Shown: in pieces, positions 9,134-17,086 of the stretch
How positions within the stretch are numbered: the stretch's first letter is position 1
Layout of the letters: each line of letters starts with the position of its first letter
Assembly: GCF_003148495.1 (NCBI RefSeq)
Contig: NZ_QGGH01000009.1
Location: 62,001-126,000, forward strand
Direction of reading: 5' to 3'
DNA: 64,000 nt
From: Mesorhizobium loti
Lineage (GTDB): Bacteria > Pseudomonadota > Alphaproteobacteria > Rhizobiales > Rhizobiaceae
Program-made: the position numbers and the translations under genes
The notes under the pieces: model-generated
The model's database searches: none
What the model was told of the DNA's origin: nothing
The model's input: only the letters and a program-made list of their open reading frames with translations

Positions 9134-10306
9134 TCAAAAACCCGGAACAGGCCGGGTTTTTCCACTCAATCGAGCGCCAAGCGTTAAAGCCGCCGGAAAG
9201 TTCTTGATCACGGCGCGCATCACCATCCCGCTGCCAGGCCCAAGCGCTATTCGGGCAATCAAGGCTGCGGCACGCACACGGGTCGAGAATTGCCGACGCC
9301 ATTCCCTTTCGTAGCGACGTCCGGCCTCGTCGTGGCCCTCGTGACCTTTACCCAACGCGATCAGTTCTCTCGCAAGGAGCCAGCCGGATTGCAGCGCCAT
9401 CGAAATCCCTTCCGCGATTACAGGGTGTGACTCACCTGCGATGTTGCCGACGCGGAAGATGCCCTGATCATAGCCAGCTCGAATACCGGGATGGATCGGT
9501 CCCGCGGCGAGCCATGGGCCATCCAATTCGGCACCGGCCAGCACAGTTTCCACGCCTCGGCACGAGGCCACGACGTGGCGCCATACCGCATCCGCCGCCG
9601 CAATGTTTCCATAGCGCCGGCGCAGGCCGGATAGAACATCTCGGCGGATGCAGCAGGAAATTGAAGCCCGGCCATGGTCTGCCGTTACCATTCCCCCATA
9701 GCCGCCCGGGAATACCAGCAGCGGCATCAGGTCGGGCGCCAGCGCGGCGCCGGTAAAATGCGCTTTGAAACCGAAAAGGTCAGAAGGTTGGCTCGCTCTT
9801 TCAAACTGGCTTGGGAGTTTCCCGATTTCCCAGGATCCGTGCGCGGCAATAATTACAGGTGCGCTAACAACCTTTTGTTGCTGGCCCGCCTCCACGGTCA
9901 CAAACTGCAAATCATCGTGCCGACGAATAGCGACAGCCTTGCAAGGCTGGAGAATTTCGACACCCGCGCGTTCGGCGGCCTGTAACAACATGTAATCCAA
10001 ACGATCGCGGCCGAGAGCGCGGCCGAGACCCGTCTTGGCGCTCGGCATTCGCGCCTCGGCTGAAACATCGCCAGAAAAGAACCCGACGCGACGTATTTCG
10101 GGGCCGGCTTCCGCGCGCCAAGTTTCGCCGACGCCCAACTGGTCGAGCAAGGCAAGGCTGGTGCCCGATATGAATTCGCCGCAGACCTTTCGGCGAGGAA
10201 ACGCGACCTTCTCCACCATCGCCACCGACCAACCATGCTGGGCCAGCACAATGGCGGTAGAACTGCCGGCGGGGCCGGCACCGATGACAATTGCGTCGTG
10301 CATCAT
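9134..10306 (-). CDS. FAD-dependent oxidoreductase, geranylgeranyl-reductase/UbiH-like
   Basis: A 390-residue flavoprotein. The N-terminal Rossmann motif is DAIVIGAGPAGSSTAIVLA (residues 3-21). A class-typical CGEFISG follows, then GRALGRDRLDYMLLQAA and the late FAD motif VGNIAGESHPVIAEGI, in which the usual GDAAG is replaced by GNIAG. Start ATG 10306 overlaps the methyltransferase stop (ATGA), so they are coupled. FAD reductases of this kind often sit beside type III polyketide synthases and methyltransferases in bacterial gene sets and may hydroxylate or reduce the polyketide. The last codons lie inside a terminator hairpin. Confidence 0.85.
   Translation of the reverse strand: MMHDAIVIGAGPAGSSTAIVLAQHGWSVAMVEKVAFPRRKVCGEFISGTSLALLDQLGVGETWRAEAGPEIRRVGFFSGDVSAEARMPSAKTGLGRALGRDRLDYMLLQAAERAGVEILQPCKAVAIRRHDDLQFVTVEAGQQQKVVSAPVIIAAHGSWEIGKLPSQFERASQPSDLFGFKAHFTGAALAPDLMPLLVFPGGYGGMVTADHGRASISCCIRRDVLSGLRRRYGNIAAADAVWRHVVASCRGVETVLAGAELDGPWLAAGPIHPGIRAGYDQGIFRVGNIAGESHPVIAEGISMALQSGWLLARELIALGKGHEGHDEAGRRYEREWRRQFSTRVRAAALIARIALGPGSGMVMRAVIKNFPAALTLGARLSGKTRPVPGF
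9136..9161. terminator. Bidirectional hairpin terminator inside a gene end
   Basis: Perfect arms AAAAACCCGG (9136-9145) and CCGGGTTTTT (9152-9161) enclose a 6-base loop, with A-rich and T-rich outer sides suited to termination in both directions. It separates the rightward GreA-like gene from the leftward FAD oxidoreductase. Its sequence also encodes the final residues (TRPVPGF) of the oxidoreductase. Confidence 0.8.
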
Positions 10307-11007
10307 TTGGTGCCGGGCATAATGGCACCTACAAAACCTTGAGTGAATAGGCCTTTGCGGGCCTCCATCACGGGCATTCCACCTGACAGCTGCCACAATT
10401 GTGAAAGTTCCGTGCCGCGAAAACCGGAGCGGACACTTTGCGTCGCGTCGTTCAGTGTAACCGCGCAGGCGCCGATCAGTCGCAGGAGCCGCGTAGCGGC
10501 AAGTGGCCCCTTGGCCCTGAGCGGCTCCGTCGCGACGAGCATCGGGGCCATCGTCATTATCCGGGAAAACAGCTCCAGGAGGCGCGTGTCGTCGAAGTGA
10601 TGGAGGATGAGGTTGGCGCAAACAAGATCGAAGGGCCTGTCCCCTGTCCAATCGAATATATCGGCGGTTACAGGTTGCGCCCGCCAACCAAATTCAGCGA
10701 AAGAGTTGCACACATCCTTGCCGATCAGGTCGATCCTGTCGACCATGACGATCTCCACATCGGGCCAACGCCGCGCCATCAGCCGCGCCACTCTCAGCAT
10801 GAACTTTCCGTCACCGGCGCCGAGTTCGAGGATGCGCAGCGGCGCTGTCAGCACGTTCGTTCGCAAGAGCGATGCCATGATCCTGGCCTGGAACATCAAT
10901 GCGTTGATGCGAACGAGATCACGACGGGATGCAATCGCACCAGGATCGTCGGCCGGGAGGCCGTCGAGGAGTTCTGGCTCCAGATGCCTGATGTTTATGT
11001 CGGTCAT
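10303..11007 (-). CDS. Class I SAM-dependent methyltransferase
   Basis: A 234-residue methyltransferase. Motif I ILELGAGDGKFMLRVA (about residues 58-73) binds S-adenosylmethionine, an acidic VDRID follows, and DLVCANLILHHFDD is the motif IV region. It is first in a two-gene leftward unit with the FAD oxidoreductase and is divergent from the type III polyketide synthase operon across a 290-base shared promoter region. The context suggests it methylates the polyketide product on a phenolic oxygen or on carbon. The acceptor cannot be read from sequence. Confidence 0.87.
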   Translation of the reverse strand: MTDINIRHLEPELLDGLPADDPGAIASRRDLVRINALMFQARIMASLLRTNVLTAPLRILELGAGDGKFMLRVARLMARRWPDVEIVMVDRIDLIGKDVCNSFAEFGWRAQPVTADIFDWTGDRPFDLVCANLILHHFDDTRLLELFSRIMTMAPMLVATEPLRAKGPLAATRLLRLIGACAVTLNDATQSVRSGFRGTELSQLWQLSGGMPVMEARKGLFTQGFVGAIMPGTK

Positions 11008-11298
11008 GCGATGGATCGGAAATCTAAGGCTTCAGCCGGCAATCCGGCAAATAGAATTCGGTCGTACCTTTATGGCCGCGCACTGTTCATGGCGGAACTC
11101 GCATGTGAACTCAGTCCGGACGGCGAAGCCGAAGGTCGGCCCCTTTCATACAAGATCGGAGGCTGGTATCACAGTTTGCTAATGAGAAATATCGGCACCG
11201 CGCAATAAAATACCTTATGCCGACGTTTGCCTTAGGAAACGCTTCCCCAATTCCTAGACCTCTTATGAGACCCGATTGGGCTCATTGTCGGAGCAATT
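11008..11298. promoter_or_regulatory. Divergent promoter region of the polyketide locus
   Basis: A 291-base gap between the leftward methyltransferase-reductase unit and the rightward polyketide synthase operon. It must drive both. No convincing protein is encoded and no operator was recognised. The segment 11205-11280 is relatively AT-rich. A Shine-Dalgarno GGAG at 11290-11293 serves the TTG start at 11299. Confidence 0.5.
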
Positions 11299-12369
11299 TT
11301 GTCCTCTCAAGCGTATCTGAACCGTATTGCCACGTCAGTTCCAGAACACGACGTGCATCAATTCTTCCTCCGCTATGGAGCTTCGCTGCTTGAAAACGAT
11401 GCCCAGCGTCTTACGCTTTTCGAGCGAATGGTCAGTCTCGCCGGCATCGAACATCGCTATTCCTGCTTTGCGCCCGCCGACGATCCGCGCGGCGGGGCAA
11501 TCGACCGTGACGGCACCTCGGTCAGGGGTTCCTTCGCCAGCACAGCAATTCGTATGCAGATGTACGAAGCCGCCGCGCCGGAGCTCGCGCACAAGGCCGT
11601 CGACACGCTGCTGGCCGACGACGACCGCTCGCTGATCACGCATTTGATCGTGACGAGCTGCACCGGCTTTTCAGCGCCTGGCATCGACCTCGAACTGGTG
11701 CAGCGATGCGGCCTGCCGACGTCGGTCGAGCGCACCATCGTCGGCTTCATGGGATGCTATGCCGCCATCAACGCCTTGAAGCTGTCTCGCCATATCGTGC
11801 GCTCCGACCCGAACGCCCGAGTGCTGATCGTCAACATCGAATTGTGCACGCTGCATTTCAGGGAAGCCACCGAGCTTGAGAAGCTGATCTCGTTCTGCCT
11901 GTGGGGCGACGGTTGCGCGGCCGCACTGGTAACGGCCGAACCGCACGGCATCCTGCTCGAAAGCTTCCACGCCATCGTGGCAGTGGAGCGCAAGGAGCTG
12001 ATGAGCTGGCACATCCGCGACGACGGCTTTGACATGGTGCTGTCCGGCCAGGTTCCCGGCGCGGTCCGTGAGACGCTGCGCAACGAGCATCCGGCCATCC
12101 TCGGCGGCAGGCCCGCCAAGGAGATCGATTTGTGGGCGGTGCATCCCGGCGGCCGCTCTGTGCTCGACGCGGTCGAGCGGGCACTCAAACTGGAGCCGAC
12201 CGCGCTCGCCGTATCGCGCGAAGTGCTCCGGCAATACGGCAATATGTCATCGGCGACCGTGATGTTCGTGATGGCTGAAATGCTGAAGGAGCCGTCGGGC
12301 TTGCTCGGCTGCGGCATGGCGTTTGGGCCGGGATTGACCACCGAGACCATGATGTTCCGGACTGCCTGA
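11299..12369 (+). CDS. Type III polyketide synthase (chalcone/alkylpyrone-synthase-like)
   Basis: A 356-residue ketosynthase that condenses malonyl-CoA units onto an acyl starter to give resorcinols, pyrones or phloroglucinols. The catalytic triad is intact: Cys153 in GFMGCYAA, His282 in AVHPGG and Asn315 in YGNMSSAT. The ELCTLHF block is typical of the bacterial alkylpyrone/PhlD-like branch rather than plant chalcone synthases. Start is TTG 11299 behind GGAG; no in-frame ATG is better placed. The stop overlaps the sulfotransferase start (TGATG), so they are coupled. Five rightward genes form one operon. Starter and chain length are unknown; the envelope transporter genes suggest a lipid product. 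Confidence 0.92.
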   Translation: MSSQAYLNRIATSVPEHDVHQFFLRYGASLLENDAQRLTLFERMVSLAGIEHRYSCFAPADDPRGGAIDRDGTSVRGSFASTAIRMQMYEAAAPELAHKAVDTLLADDDRSLITHLIVTSCTGFSAPGIDLELVQRCGLPTSVERTIVGFMGCYAAINALKLSRHIVRSDPNARVLIVNIELCTLHFREATELEKLISFCLWGDGCAAALVTAEPHGILLESFHAIVAVERKELMSWHIRDDGFDMVLSGQVPGAVRETLRNEHPAILGGRPAKEIDLWAVHPGGRSVLDAVERALKLEPTALAVSREVLRQYGNMSSATVMFVMAEMLKEPSGLLGCGMAFGPGLTTETMMFRTA

Positions 12370-13577
12370 TGAAGGCCCTGCACGAAAACATCTCGCTCGC
12401 AGCCCGTCGGCTGGCGCCCTATTTGCCGTATCCGCACTTCATGTGCGTGGCACCTCTTGACGCCGTGCTGCGGATTCTATGGCGCGCGGAAGGCCACATT
12501 CCCCCCGCCTACTGGCCGCGCCTGGTGCTCCTGCTCCTGCTTTCGGGGATCAATACAGTCACCTCCCTGCCGGAGCGCGTGATCCTTGCGGCATGGCTGC
12601 GGCTACGACCTCCCCAGATGGGGAGGGATAATGCCCCCGTGTTCGTCCTCGGCTACTTCCGATCCGGAACGACGTTTTTGCAGAACCTGCTGGCAGCCGA
12701 TCCAGACCTGAGATCGCCGAGTTGGCCGCAGGTCCTGGCCCCTCAGGCATTCGTCCCTGGATGGTTTCTCCTGCGCTACCTTTTCGTGCCGTTGCTGCCG
12801 TTGACGCGCCTTAGCGCAGTCGTGCCAGTGGGCGCCAAGCTGCCGGGGGAGGACGACTTCGCGTTGAACAATCTGGGAGGGATGTCCGTCCTCGCGGGAC
12901 GCGCCATACTTCCCCGCCGGCAAGCCTTCTTTAATCGATTTCACGATCTCGACGCGCTTTCGAAGGGGGAGTTAAGCCGCTGGCGCTCGCATCAGTTCGG
13001 TTTCGTTCAGAAGCTTACTCTCGTTGCAGGCGGACGGCGACTTCTGCTCAAGTCGCCGAGCCATACGGCGCGCGTCCGCTACCTCCAGGAACTGTTTCCG
13101 GGCGCCAAGTTTGTCCACATCTCCCGTTCGCCGGAAGTCGTGTTCCGGTCCAACCTCCTTCTGGCGCGCGAATTGCAACGTGCGTTCGCCCTGCAGCCGC
13201 CACTGCCCGAGGATGAGCAGGAGGAGATCATCACCTGCGAATATCTCGCGACAGAGATGCACTATCTAGCCGATAGAGCTCAGATCCCAGCCGCCGACCT
13301 CGCGGAAGTGCGGCTGCAGGATCTCACCGCCGACCCCGTGGGTGAGATGAAGCGGATCTACCGTGAACTGGGCCTGCCATTTTCCCGCGGCTGCGAGGAG
13401 CGGGTACTGCAGGTCGCCGCGACGTTCGGCAAACAGGTGCGTAGCCGCCATCCCGACCTGACGGAAAGGCAGAAAGCGCGGGTCGCTCGCCTCGAACCGC
13501 TGGCTGCCGCTTTTGGGCATGCGCCTCTACAGGCTCCCGAGACGCTCGATGTTGACAGCCAACAGCGCATTGGATGA
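12369..13577 (+). CDS. PAPS-dependent sulfotransferase family protein, membrane-associated
   Basis: A 402-residue sulfotransferase-family protein. The 5'-phosphosulfate loop FVLGYFRSGTTFLQNLLA (about residues 92-109) and the 3'-phosphate motif FVHISRSPEVVFRSN are both present, together with LLLKSPSH. A hydrophobic segment (VLLLLLSGINTVTSL, about residues 53-67) suggests membrane association. It is coupled to the polyketide synthase and followed 9 bases later by an MlaC-like carrier. The simplest reading is sulfation of a hydroxyl on the polyketide lipid. PAPS synthesis genes are not in the window. Some members of this broad family act on glycolipids or proteins, so the acceptor is inferred from context. 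Confidence 0.85.
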   Translation: MKALHENISLAARRLAPYLPYPHFMCVAPLDAVLRILWRAEGHIPPAYWPRLVLLLLLSGINTVTSLPERVILAAWLRLRPPQMGRDNAPVFVLGYFRSGTTFLQNLLAADPDLRSPSWPQVLAPQAFVPGWFLLRYLFVPLLPLTRLSAVVPVGAKLPGEDDFALNNLGGMSVLAGRAILPRRQAFFNRFHDLDALSKGELSRWRSHQFGFVQKLTLVAGGRRLLLKSPSHTARVRYLQELFPGAKFVHISRSPEVVFRSNLLLARELQRAFALQPPLPEDEQEEIITCEYLATEMHYLADRAQIPAADLAEVRLQDLTADPVGEMKRIYRELGLPFSRGCEERVLQVAATFGKQVRSRHPDLTERQKARVARLEPLAAAFGHAPLQAPETLDVDSQQRIG

Positions 13578-13586
13578 CATAGGATC

Positions 13587-14201
13587 ATGACAGCAGGCCC
13601 ATGGTCGTACGCAAGCTGGGCAGCTTTGGCCCGGCTGTTGCTTGTCCCGGTGCTACTCGCGATCTGCGCCCCATCGCTTTCGGCAGCTGCCGATGAGCAG
13701 AGTGACGCGGTCAAGTTGGTTGAGACTGTGCGCCAGGCGGCGATAGTGCTTGGGCACGGTGGACCTGCAGAGTCGCAGCTCCGCTCGATCTCCGCGGCGT
13801 TCGACGGTAGGGGGATCGCGCAAGCCGTGCTCGGGACGTATTGGCGCCGGGCGAGTGCAGACGACCGCGCCTCGGTGGTCGATGCGCTTCTGTATGCTAT
13901 TGCACACAGGCTGGCCGAAAGGCTGGAGCGGACGCAGGACAAGACTTTCACCGTGCTCGGCACAAAGGCTCTGGCTAACGGCGACATCCTGGTGCGCAGC
14001 GAATTCCGCCGGCCGCTCCACGGCCCAACGTCAGTGGACTGGCGTGTCCGCCACTGCCGCGGACAGCTCTGCATCGGCGATGTCTTTGTCGACGGCGGCT
14101 CCGTGACCGTGCAGCAGCGGGACCGTGTTGCCCAACTGCTCGCCGGCAACGGCGGCTCGATCCCAGCACTTGTCGCCGATCTCAGGAAAGGCCGGGTATG
14201 A
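13587..14201 (+). CDS. MlaC/Ttg2D-like periplasmic lipid-binding protein
   Basis: A 204-residue exported protein with a signal peptide (hydrophobic LLLVPVLLAICAPSLSAAA ending near residue 33). The body resembles MlaC/Ttg2D/HpnM proteins: FDGRGIAQAVLGTYWRRASA, then VDWRVRHCRGQLCIGDVFVDG and a C-terminal NGGSIPALVADLRK. MlaC proteins ferry phospholipids between inner and outer membranes. Here it sits in a polyketide operon with a LolD/FtsX transporter and no MlaD, MlaE or MlaF. A role in carrying the polyketide lipid through the periplasm is inferred. Two cysteines (HCRGQLC) could form a disulfide. Confidence 0.75.
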   Translation: MTAGPWSYASWAALARLLLVPVLLAICAPSLSAAADEQSDAVKLVETVRQAAIVLGHGGPAESQLRSISAAFDGRGIAQAVLGTYWRRASADDRASVVDALLYAIAHRLAERLERTQDKTFTVLGTKALANGDILVRSEFRRPLHGPTSVDWRVRHCRGQLCIGDVFVDGGSVTVQQRDRVAQLLAGNGGSIPALVADLRKGRV

Positions 14202-14217
14202 CGCCTCGCTTGTGCTC

Positions 14218-14931
14218 ATGTCCCTCCTCGTCGAATTGAGCAATGTCGGCCGCGACTTTGATGGCGGTCGTATTGTCGCCGTTGACGGTGTGTCGCTTGC
14301 GATCGAGGATGATGAGACCGTCGCCATTGTCGGCCGCAGCGGGAGCGGCAAGTCCACGATCCTGAACCTGGTCTGCGGCCTCGACCGGCCGACGCGCGGC
14401 GAAGTTCGGTTCGAAGGACGGGCCGTCAACGGGAGGGCAGCATGGGCAGCCCTGCGGGCCAGCAGGATCGGCATCGTTTTCCAGAACTTCTTCCTGCTCC
14501 AGTCCTTATCGGCGCGCGAGAATATCGAGGTGGCTTTGTTGGGAAACCTCGGCGGAGCGCGGCAGCGTCGCGTTCGCGCGCTCGAACTTCTGGCACATTT
14601 CGGTCTTGCCGAACGCGCTACGCTCCGGCCGGCCGAGCTTTCGGGCGGCGAACGTCAGCGGCTTGCAATTGCGCGGGCGCTTGCCAACCGTCCGAAGCTT
14701 CTCGTTGCGGACGAGCCGACAGGAAGTCTCGACGTGCAGACGAGCCAGTCCGTGATGAGCATCATTGGCAACGCGCATCGCGAGTTCGGTACCGCAGTGA
14801 TCGTGGTGACCCATGACGAGGACGTGGCCGCGCTGTGCGGTCGGCGCGTCGAGATATCCGACGGCCGCATCCGTTCGGACAACCGAATGACGGCGATGCC
14901 GACGCCCGCGCCGACGTTGCGGATCCGCTAA
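14218..14931 (+). CDS. ABC transporter ATP-binding protein, LolD/MacB type
   Basis: A 237-residue ATPase. Walker A is GRSGSGKST, the signature is LSGGERQRLAIARAL and Walker B is LLVADEPTGSLD, characteristic of the LolD/MacB/FtsE branch that drives envelope traffic mechanically. The ATG at 14218 (GTG at 14212 is possible) follows the MlaC-like stop by 16 bases. The permease starts 3 bases after its stop. It is expected to pair with the downstream FtsX-like permease to release or export a lipid from the inner membrane. Confidence 0.9.
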   Translation: MSLLVELSNVGRDFDGGRIVAVDGVSLAIEDDETVAIVGRSGSGKSTILNLVCGLDRPTRGEVRFEGRAVNGRAAWAALRASRIGIVFQNFFLLQSLSARENIEVALLGNLGGARQRRVRALELLAHFGLAERATLRPAELSGGERQRLAIARALANRPKLLVADEPTGSLDVQTSQSVMSIIGNAHREFGTAVIVVTHDEDVAALCGRRVEISDGRIRSDNRMTAMPTPAPTLRIR

Positions 14932-14934
14932 CCC

Positions 14935-16056
14935 ATGACAGAGCTGACCCTTCCCTTGCGCGGTCTCATTTCGCGCCCGCTTCGCACCCTCCTCACGGTT
15001 CTCGGCATCGCTCTGGCGGTCGCGGGGTTTGTGGCGCTTACCGGCCTGACCGCTGGCGTCCAGCACTCATTTGCTTCAGGAATCAATGAGAACGGTGCGG
15101 ACTTGGTGGTGAGCCAACGCAGTGCGTTCAACCTCGTGAGCAGCGCCGTGCCCAAGTCGCTGAGCTCCGGGCTTTCCGCGGTACCAAACGTCGAGGCCGT
15201 GTCGGGCATTCTCCTGAACATCACCACCGCTGACGACGCTGCAAATATTGTCATGGCCGGCTGGCCGAGCGACAGCTTCCTGTGGAAAGACATGCACCTC
15301 CTGGCGGGGCGAATCCCTGCACCGGGGGACCAGTGGTCCGTGATCCTTGGCGAATCGATCGCCCGCGCATTGGACAAGCGGGTGGGTGATACCGTCGAGC
15401 TGCAGTTCCAGCCCTATAGGATTGTCGGCATCGCGTCGTTCTCGTCCGTGCTGAACCAGAACAGCGCGATCGTTCCGCTTGAAGGACTGCAGCAACTCCT
15501 GTCGCGGGAGGACGTTTTTACCTTGTACGAGGTGAGGTTGAAGCGCCCACTCGACAAGAATGACATCGCTGTTGCCCGAACCCGGCTCATCGCAGCCGCA
15601 CAGGGGTTTGAGGTAGGTGACACCGAGCAGTTTTCCAGCAGCATCCGCATCTTCGATCTGCTTCGGGCGATTGCCCAGACAATTTCACTGGTTGTCATGG
15701 CGATGGCCTCTGTCGCCGTCGCCAATACACTTCTGATGGCCGTGAACGAACGGACGTTCGAGATTGGAGTTCTCGCGGCGCTTGGCTGGTCACCGCGGCG
15801 GATTCTTCGGCTCATTCTCATCGAAGGCGTGATCATGAGCGCAGCCGGCGGGGTCATCGGGATCATTCTCGGCGTCCTCACGATGGAGATGGCGGCGAAG
15901 ACAAACTTCGCAGCGGGCTTGATCGTGCCTTACCTGTCAGGCTGGTCGATCGCGCAGGCGCTGATCTTCGTCTTCATCGCTGGCCCCCTCGGCGCGCTCT
16001 ACCCGGCCTGGCGCGCTACACGTCTTCTCCCCGCTGACGCGCTTCGCAGGATCTGA
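14935..16056 (+). CDS. FtsX-like (MacB/LolC-type) ABC transporter permease
   Basis: A 373-residue permease with the four-helix FtsX layout. One N-terminal helix (LLTVLGIALAVAGFVALTGL) is followed by a large periplasmic domain (about residues 45-255) and three C-terminal helices: LVVMAMASVAVANTLLMAV, then ILIEGVIMSAAGGVIGIILG, then ALIFVFIAGPLGALYPAW. The motif ERTFEIGVLAALGWSPRRI is the conserved cytoplasmic coupling segment. It is last in the operon. MacB/LolC systems extrude or lift substrates from the outer leaflet, which fits a lipid product handed to the MlaC-like carrier. Confidence 0.9.
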   Translation: MTELTLPLRGLISRPLRTLLTVLGIALAVAGFVALTGLTAGVQHSFASGINENGADLVVSQRSAFNLVSSAVPKSLSSGLSAVPNVEAVSGILLNITTADDAANIVMAGWPSDSFLWKDMHLLAGRIPAPGDQWSVILGESIARALDKRVGDTVELQFQPYRIVGIASFSSVLNQNSAIVPLEGLQQLLSREDVFTLYEVRLKRPLDKNDIAVARTRLIAAAQGFEVGDTEQFSSSIRIFDLLRAIAQTISLVVMAMASVAVANTLLMAVNERTFEIGVLAALGWSPRRILRLILIEGVIMSAAGGVIGIILGVLTMEMAAKTNFAAGLIVPYLSGWSIAQALIFVFIAGPLGALYPAWRATRLLPADALRRI

Positions 16057-16293
16057 CGCCGGGGGGCGAGTATTATTTGAGTAAGCGGATCATGCGGGGC
16101 AGGCTTTGGAGGACCTGGAGTGTGGTGGTCGGCCATGTCTGCCTTCAGGAAATAAAAAGCGCTTCTCGACGGCCGATACGCGGCGCCAAGCTGTCATGTG
16201 CGCTTTCCCCTGGGAGAGTCCGCTTCTGACCGATGTTGAAAAGTCCGCGTCGGGGCTGCCAACGGCATTTGCATAGAACGGCATTCCGCGAAC
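16057..16293. other. Gap between the polyketide operon and the truncated oxidoreductase
   Basis: No gene is supported here. The stretch GATGTTGAAAAGTCCGCG (about 16231-16248) resembles the TTGAAAAAGTCC-type ends of some insertion sequences, but no partner end or transposase was found. It lies at the edge of the decayed zone before tRNA-Asp. Confidence 0.3.
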
Positions 16294-16914
16294 TCAGGAC
16301 CGGAACCTGACGGTTTTGAAGGTTCCCGATTCCGCTGACCGCGCGATCGCATCGACGGTTTCGGCTACACGGTATCCGTCCTCGAAAGTGGCTCGCGGCG
16401 CGATCGGCTTGCCGCCTTCCACGGCCTCCAGCATGTGTCTGGCCTGATGGGCGAAACACTCGTTCCAGCCGAGCGGATGCTGGCCCTGGATGCCCATCGG
16501 CAGCCAGAAGTCGCTGTAAGGATGGCCGGCCTGCGTCACCATCTGCACCCGTGGACCGCGCTTCGGCTCGTAGATGACCAGTTCGTTCAGCCGCTCCATG
16601 TGGAAAGCGACGGACCCTTTGGTGCCGTCGACCTCGATGAAGCCGCCGAGATTGTGGGCTCCAGCCACGCGCGTCGCCTCGAACGACGCCGTCGCTCCGT
16701 TTTCGAGCCGTGCCGCGCAGACGAAAGCATCGTCGTTGACGTCAAGGATCTGGTTTGAGGAATCCTTGCTCCATGTTCCAGTCATGGCCGCGACCTCGGC
16801 GACCTCGCCGACAAGGAAGTGCGCCTGGTCGATATGGTGTGAGCCGAGATCGCCGAGGCCGGCCTGTGCCTTGCTGAAACGCCAGTTCAGGGGACCGCCA
16901 GTCAGCATGTTCAA
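16294..16914 (-). pseudogene. Gfo/Idh/MocA oxidoreductase, C-terminal fragment
   Basis: The 206-residue frame covers only the C-terminal substrate domain of a Gfo/Idh/MocA dehydrogenase (GPLNWRFSKAQAG, GDLGSHHIDQAHFLVGEV, then EATRVAGAHNLGGFIEVDGT and FEDGYRVAETVDAIARSAES). The N-terminal NAD(P)-binding Rossmann domain of about 150-170 residues is missing. Intact members are 330-390 residues. The break lies about 100 bases from the 3' end of tRNA-Asp, next to an A/T-rich tract. The gene was probably cut by an integration or deletion event and should be inactive. Confidence 0.8.
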
Positions 16915-16967
16915 AAAGTTGAAACTTGGCGCAAAAAAAACTAAAACTCGACCAAACTTGCTTCGAC

Positions 16968-17013
16968 GCCACCCTCCTTGAAGCCCTTGCAGAACAAGGG
17001 GTTGGAGGGTGGC
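16968..17013 (-). terminator. Hairpin overlapping the 3' end of tRNA-Asp
   Basis: Ten-base perfect arms GCCACCCTCC (16968-16977) and GGAGGGTGGC (17004-17013) enclose an inner CCCTTG/CAAGGG stem. The right arm includes the CCA end of the tRNA gene. On the leftward strand a T-rich tract follows about 25 bases later. It probably ends the tRNA transcript and may guide 3' processing. Confidence 0.55.
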
Positions 17014-17086
17014 GCGAGTGACGGGGCTCGAACCCGCGACCTCCGGCGTGACAGGCCGGCACTCTAACCAACTGAGCTACACCCGC
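17010..17086 (-). tRNA. tRNA-Asp (anticodon GTC)
   Basis: A complete 77-base cloverleaf with encoded CCA. The 5' acceptor GCGGGTG pairs with CACTCGC; the D-arm is GCTCAGTTGGTTAGAGT; the anticodon stem-loop reads CCGGCCTGTCACGCCGG with anticodon GTC; the T-arm has GGTTCGAGCC. It borders the truncated oxidoreductase and probably marks an island insertion site. Confidence 0.97.

Noticed and set aside
9134..10687. Longer version of the FAD oxidoreductase starting at 10687
   Set aside because: The extra N-terminus overlaps the methyltransferase gene and is unlike the family. The Rossmann motif follows directly after ATG 10306.
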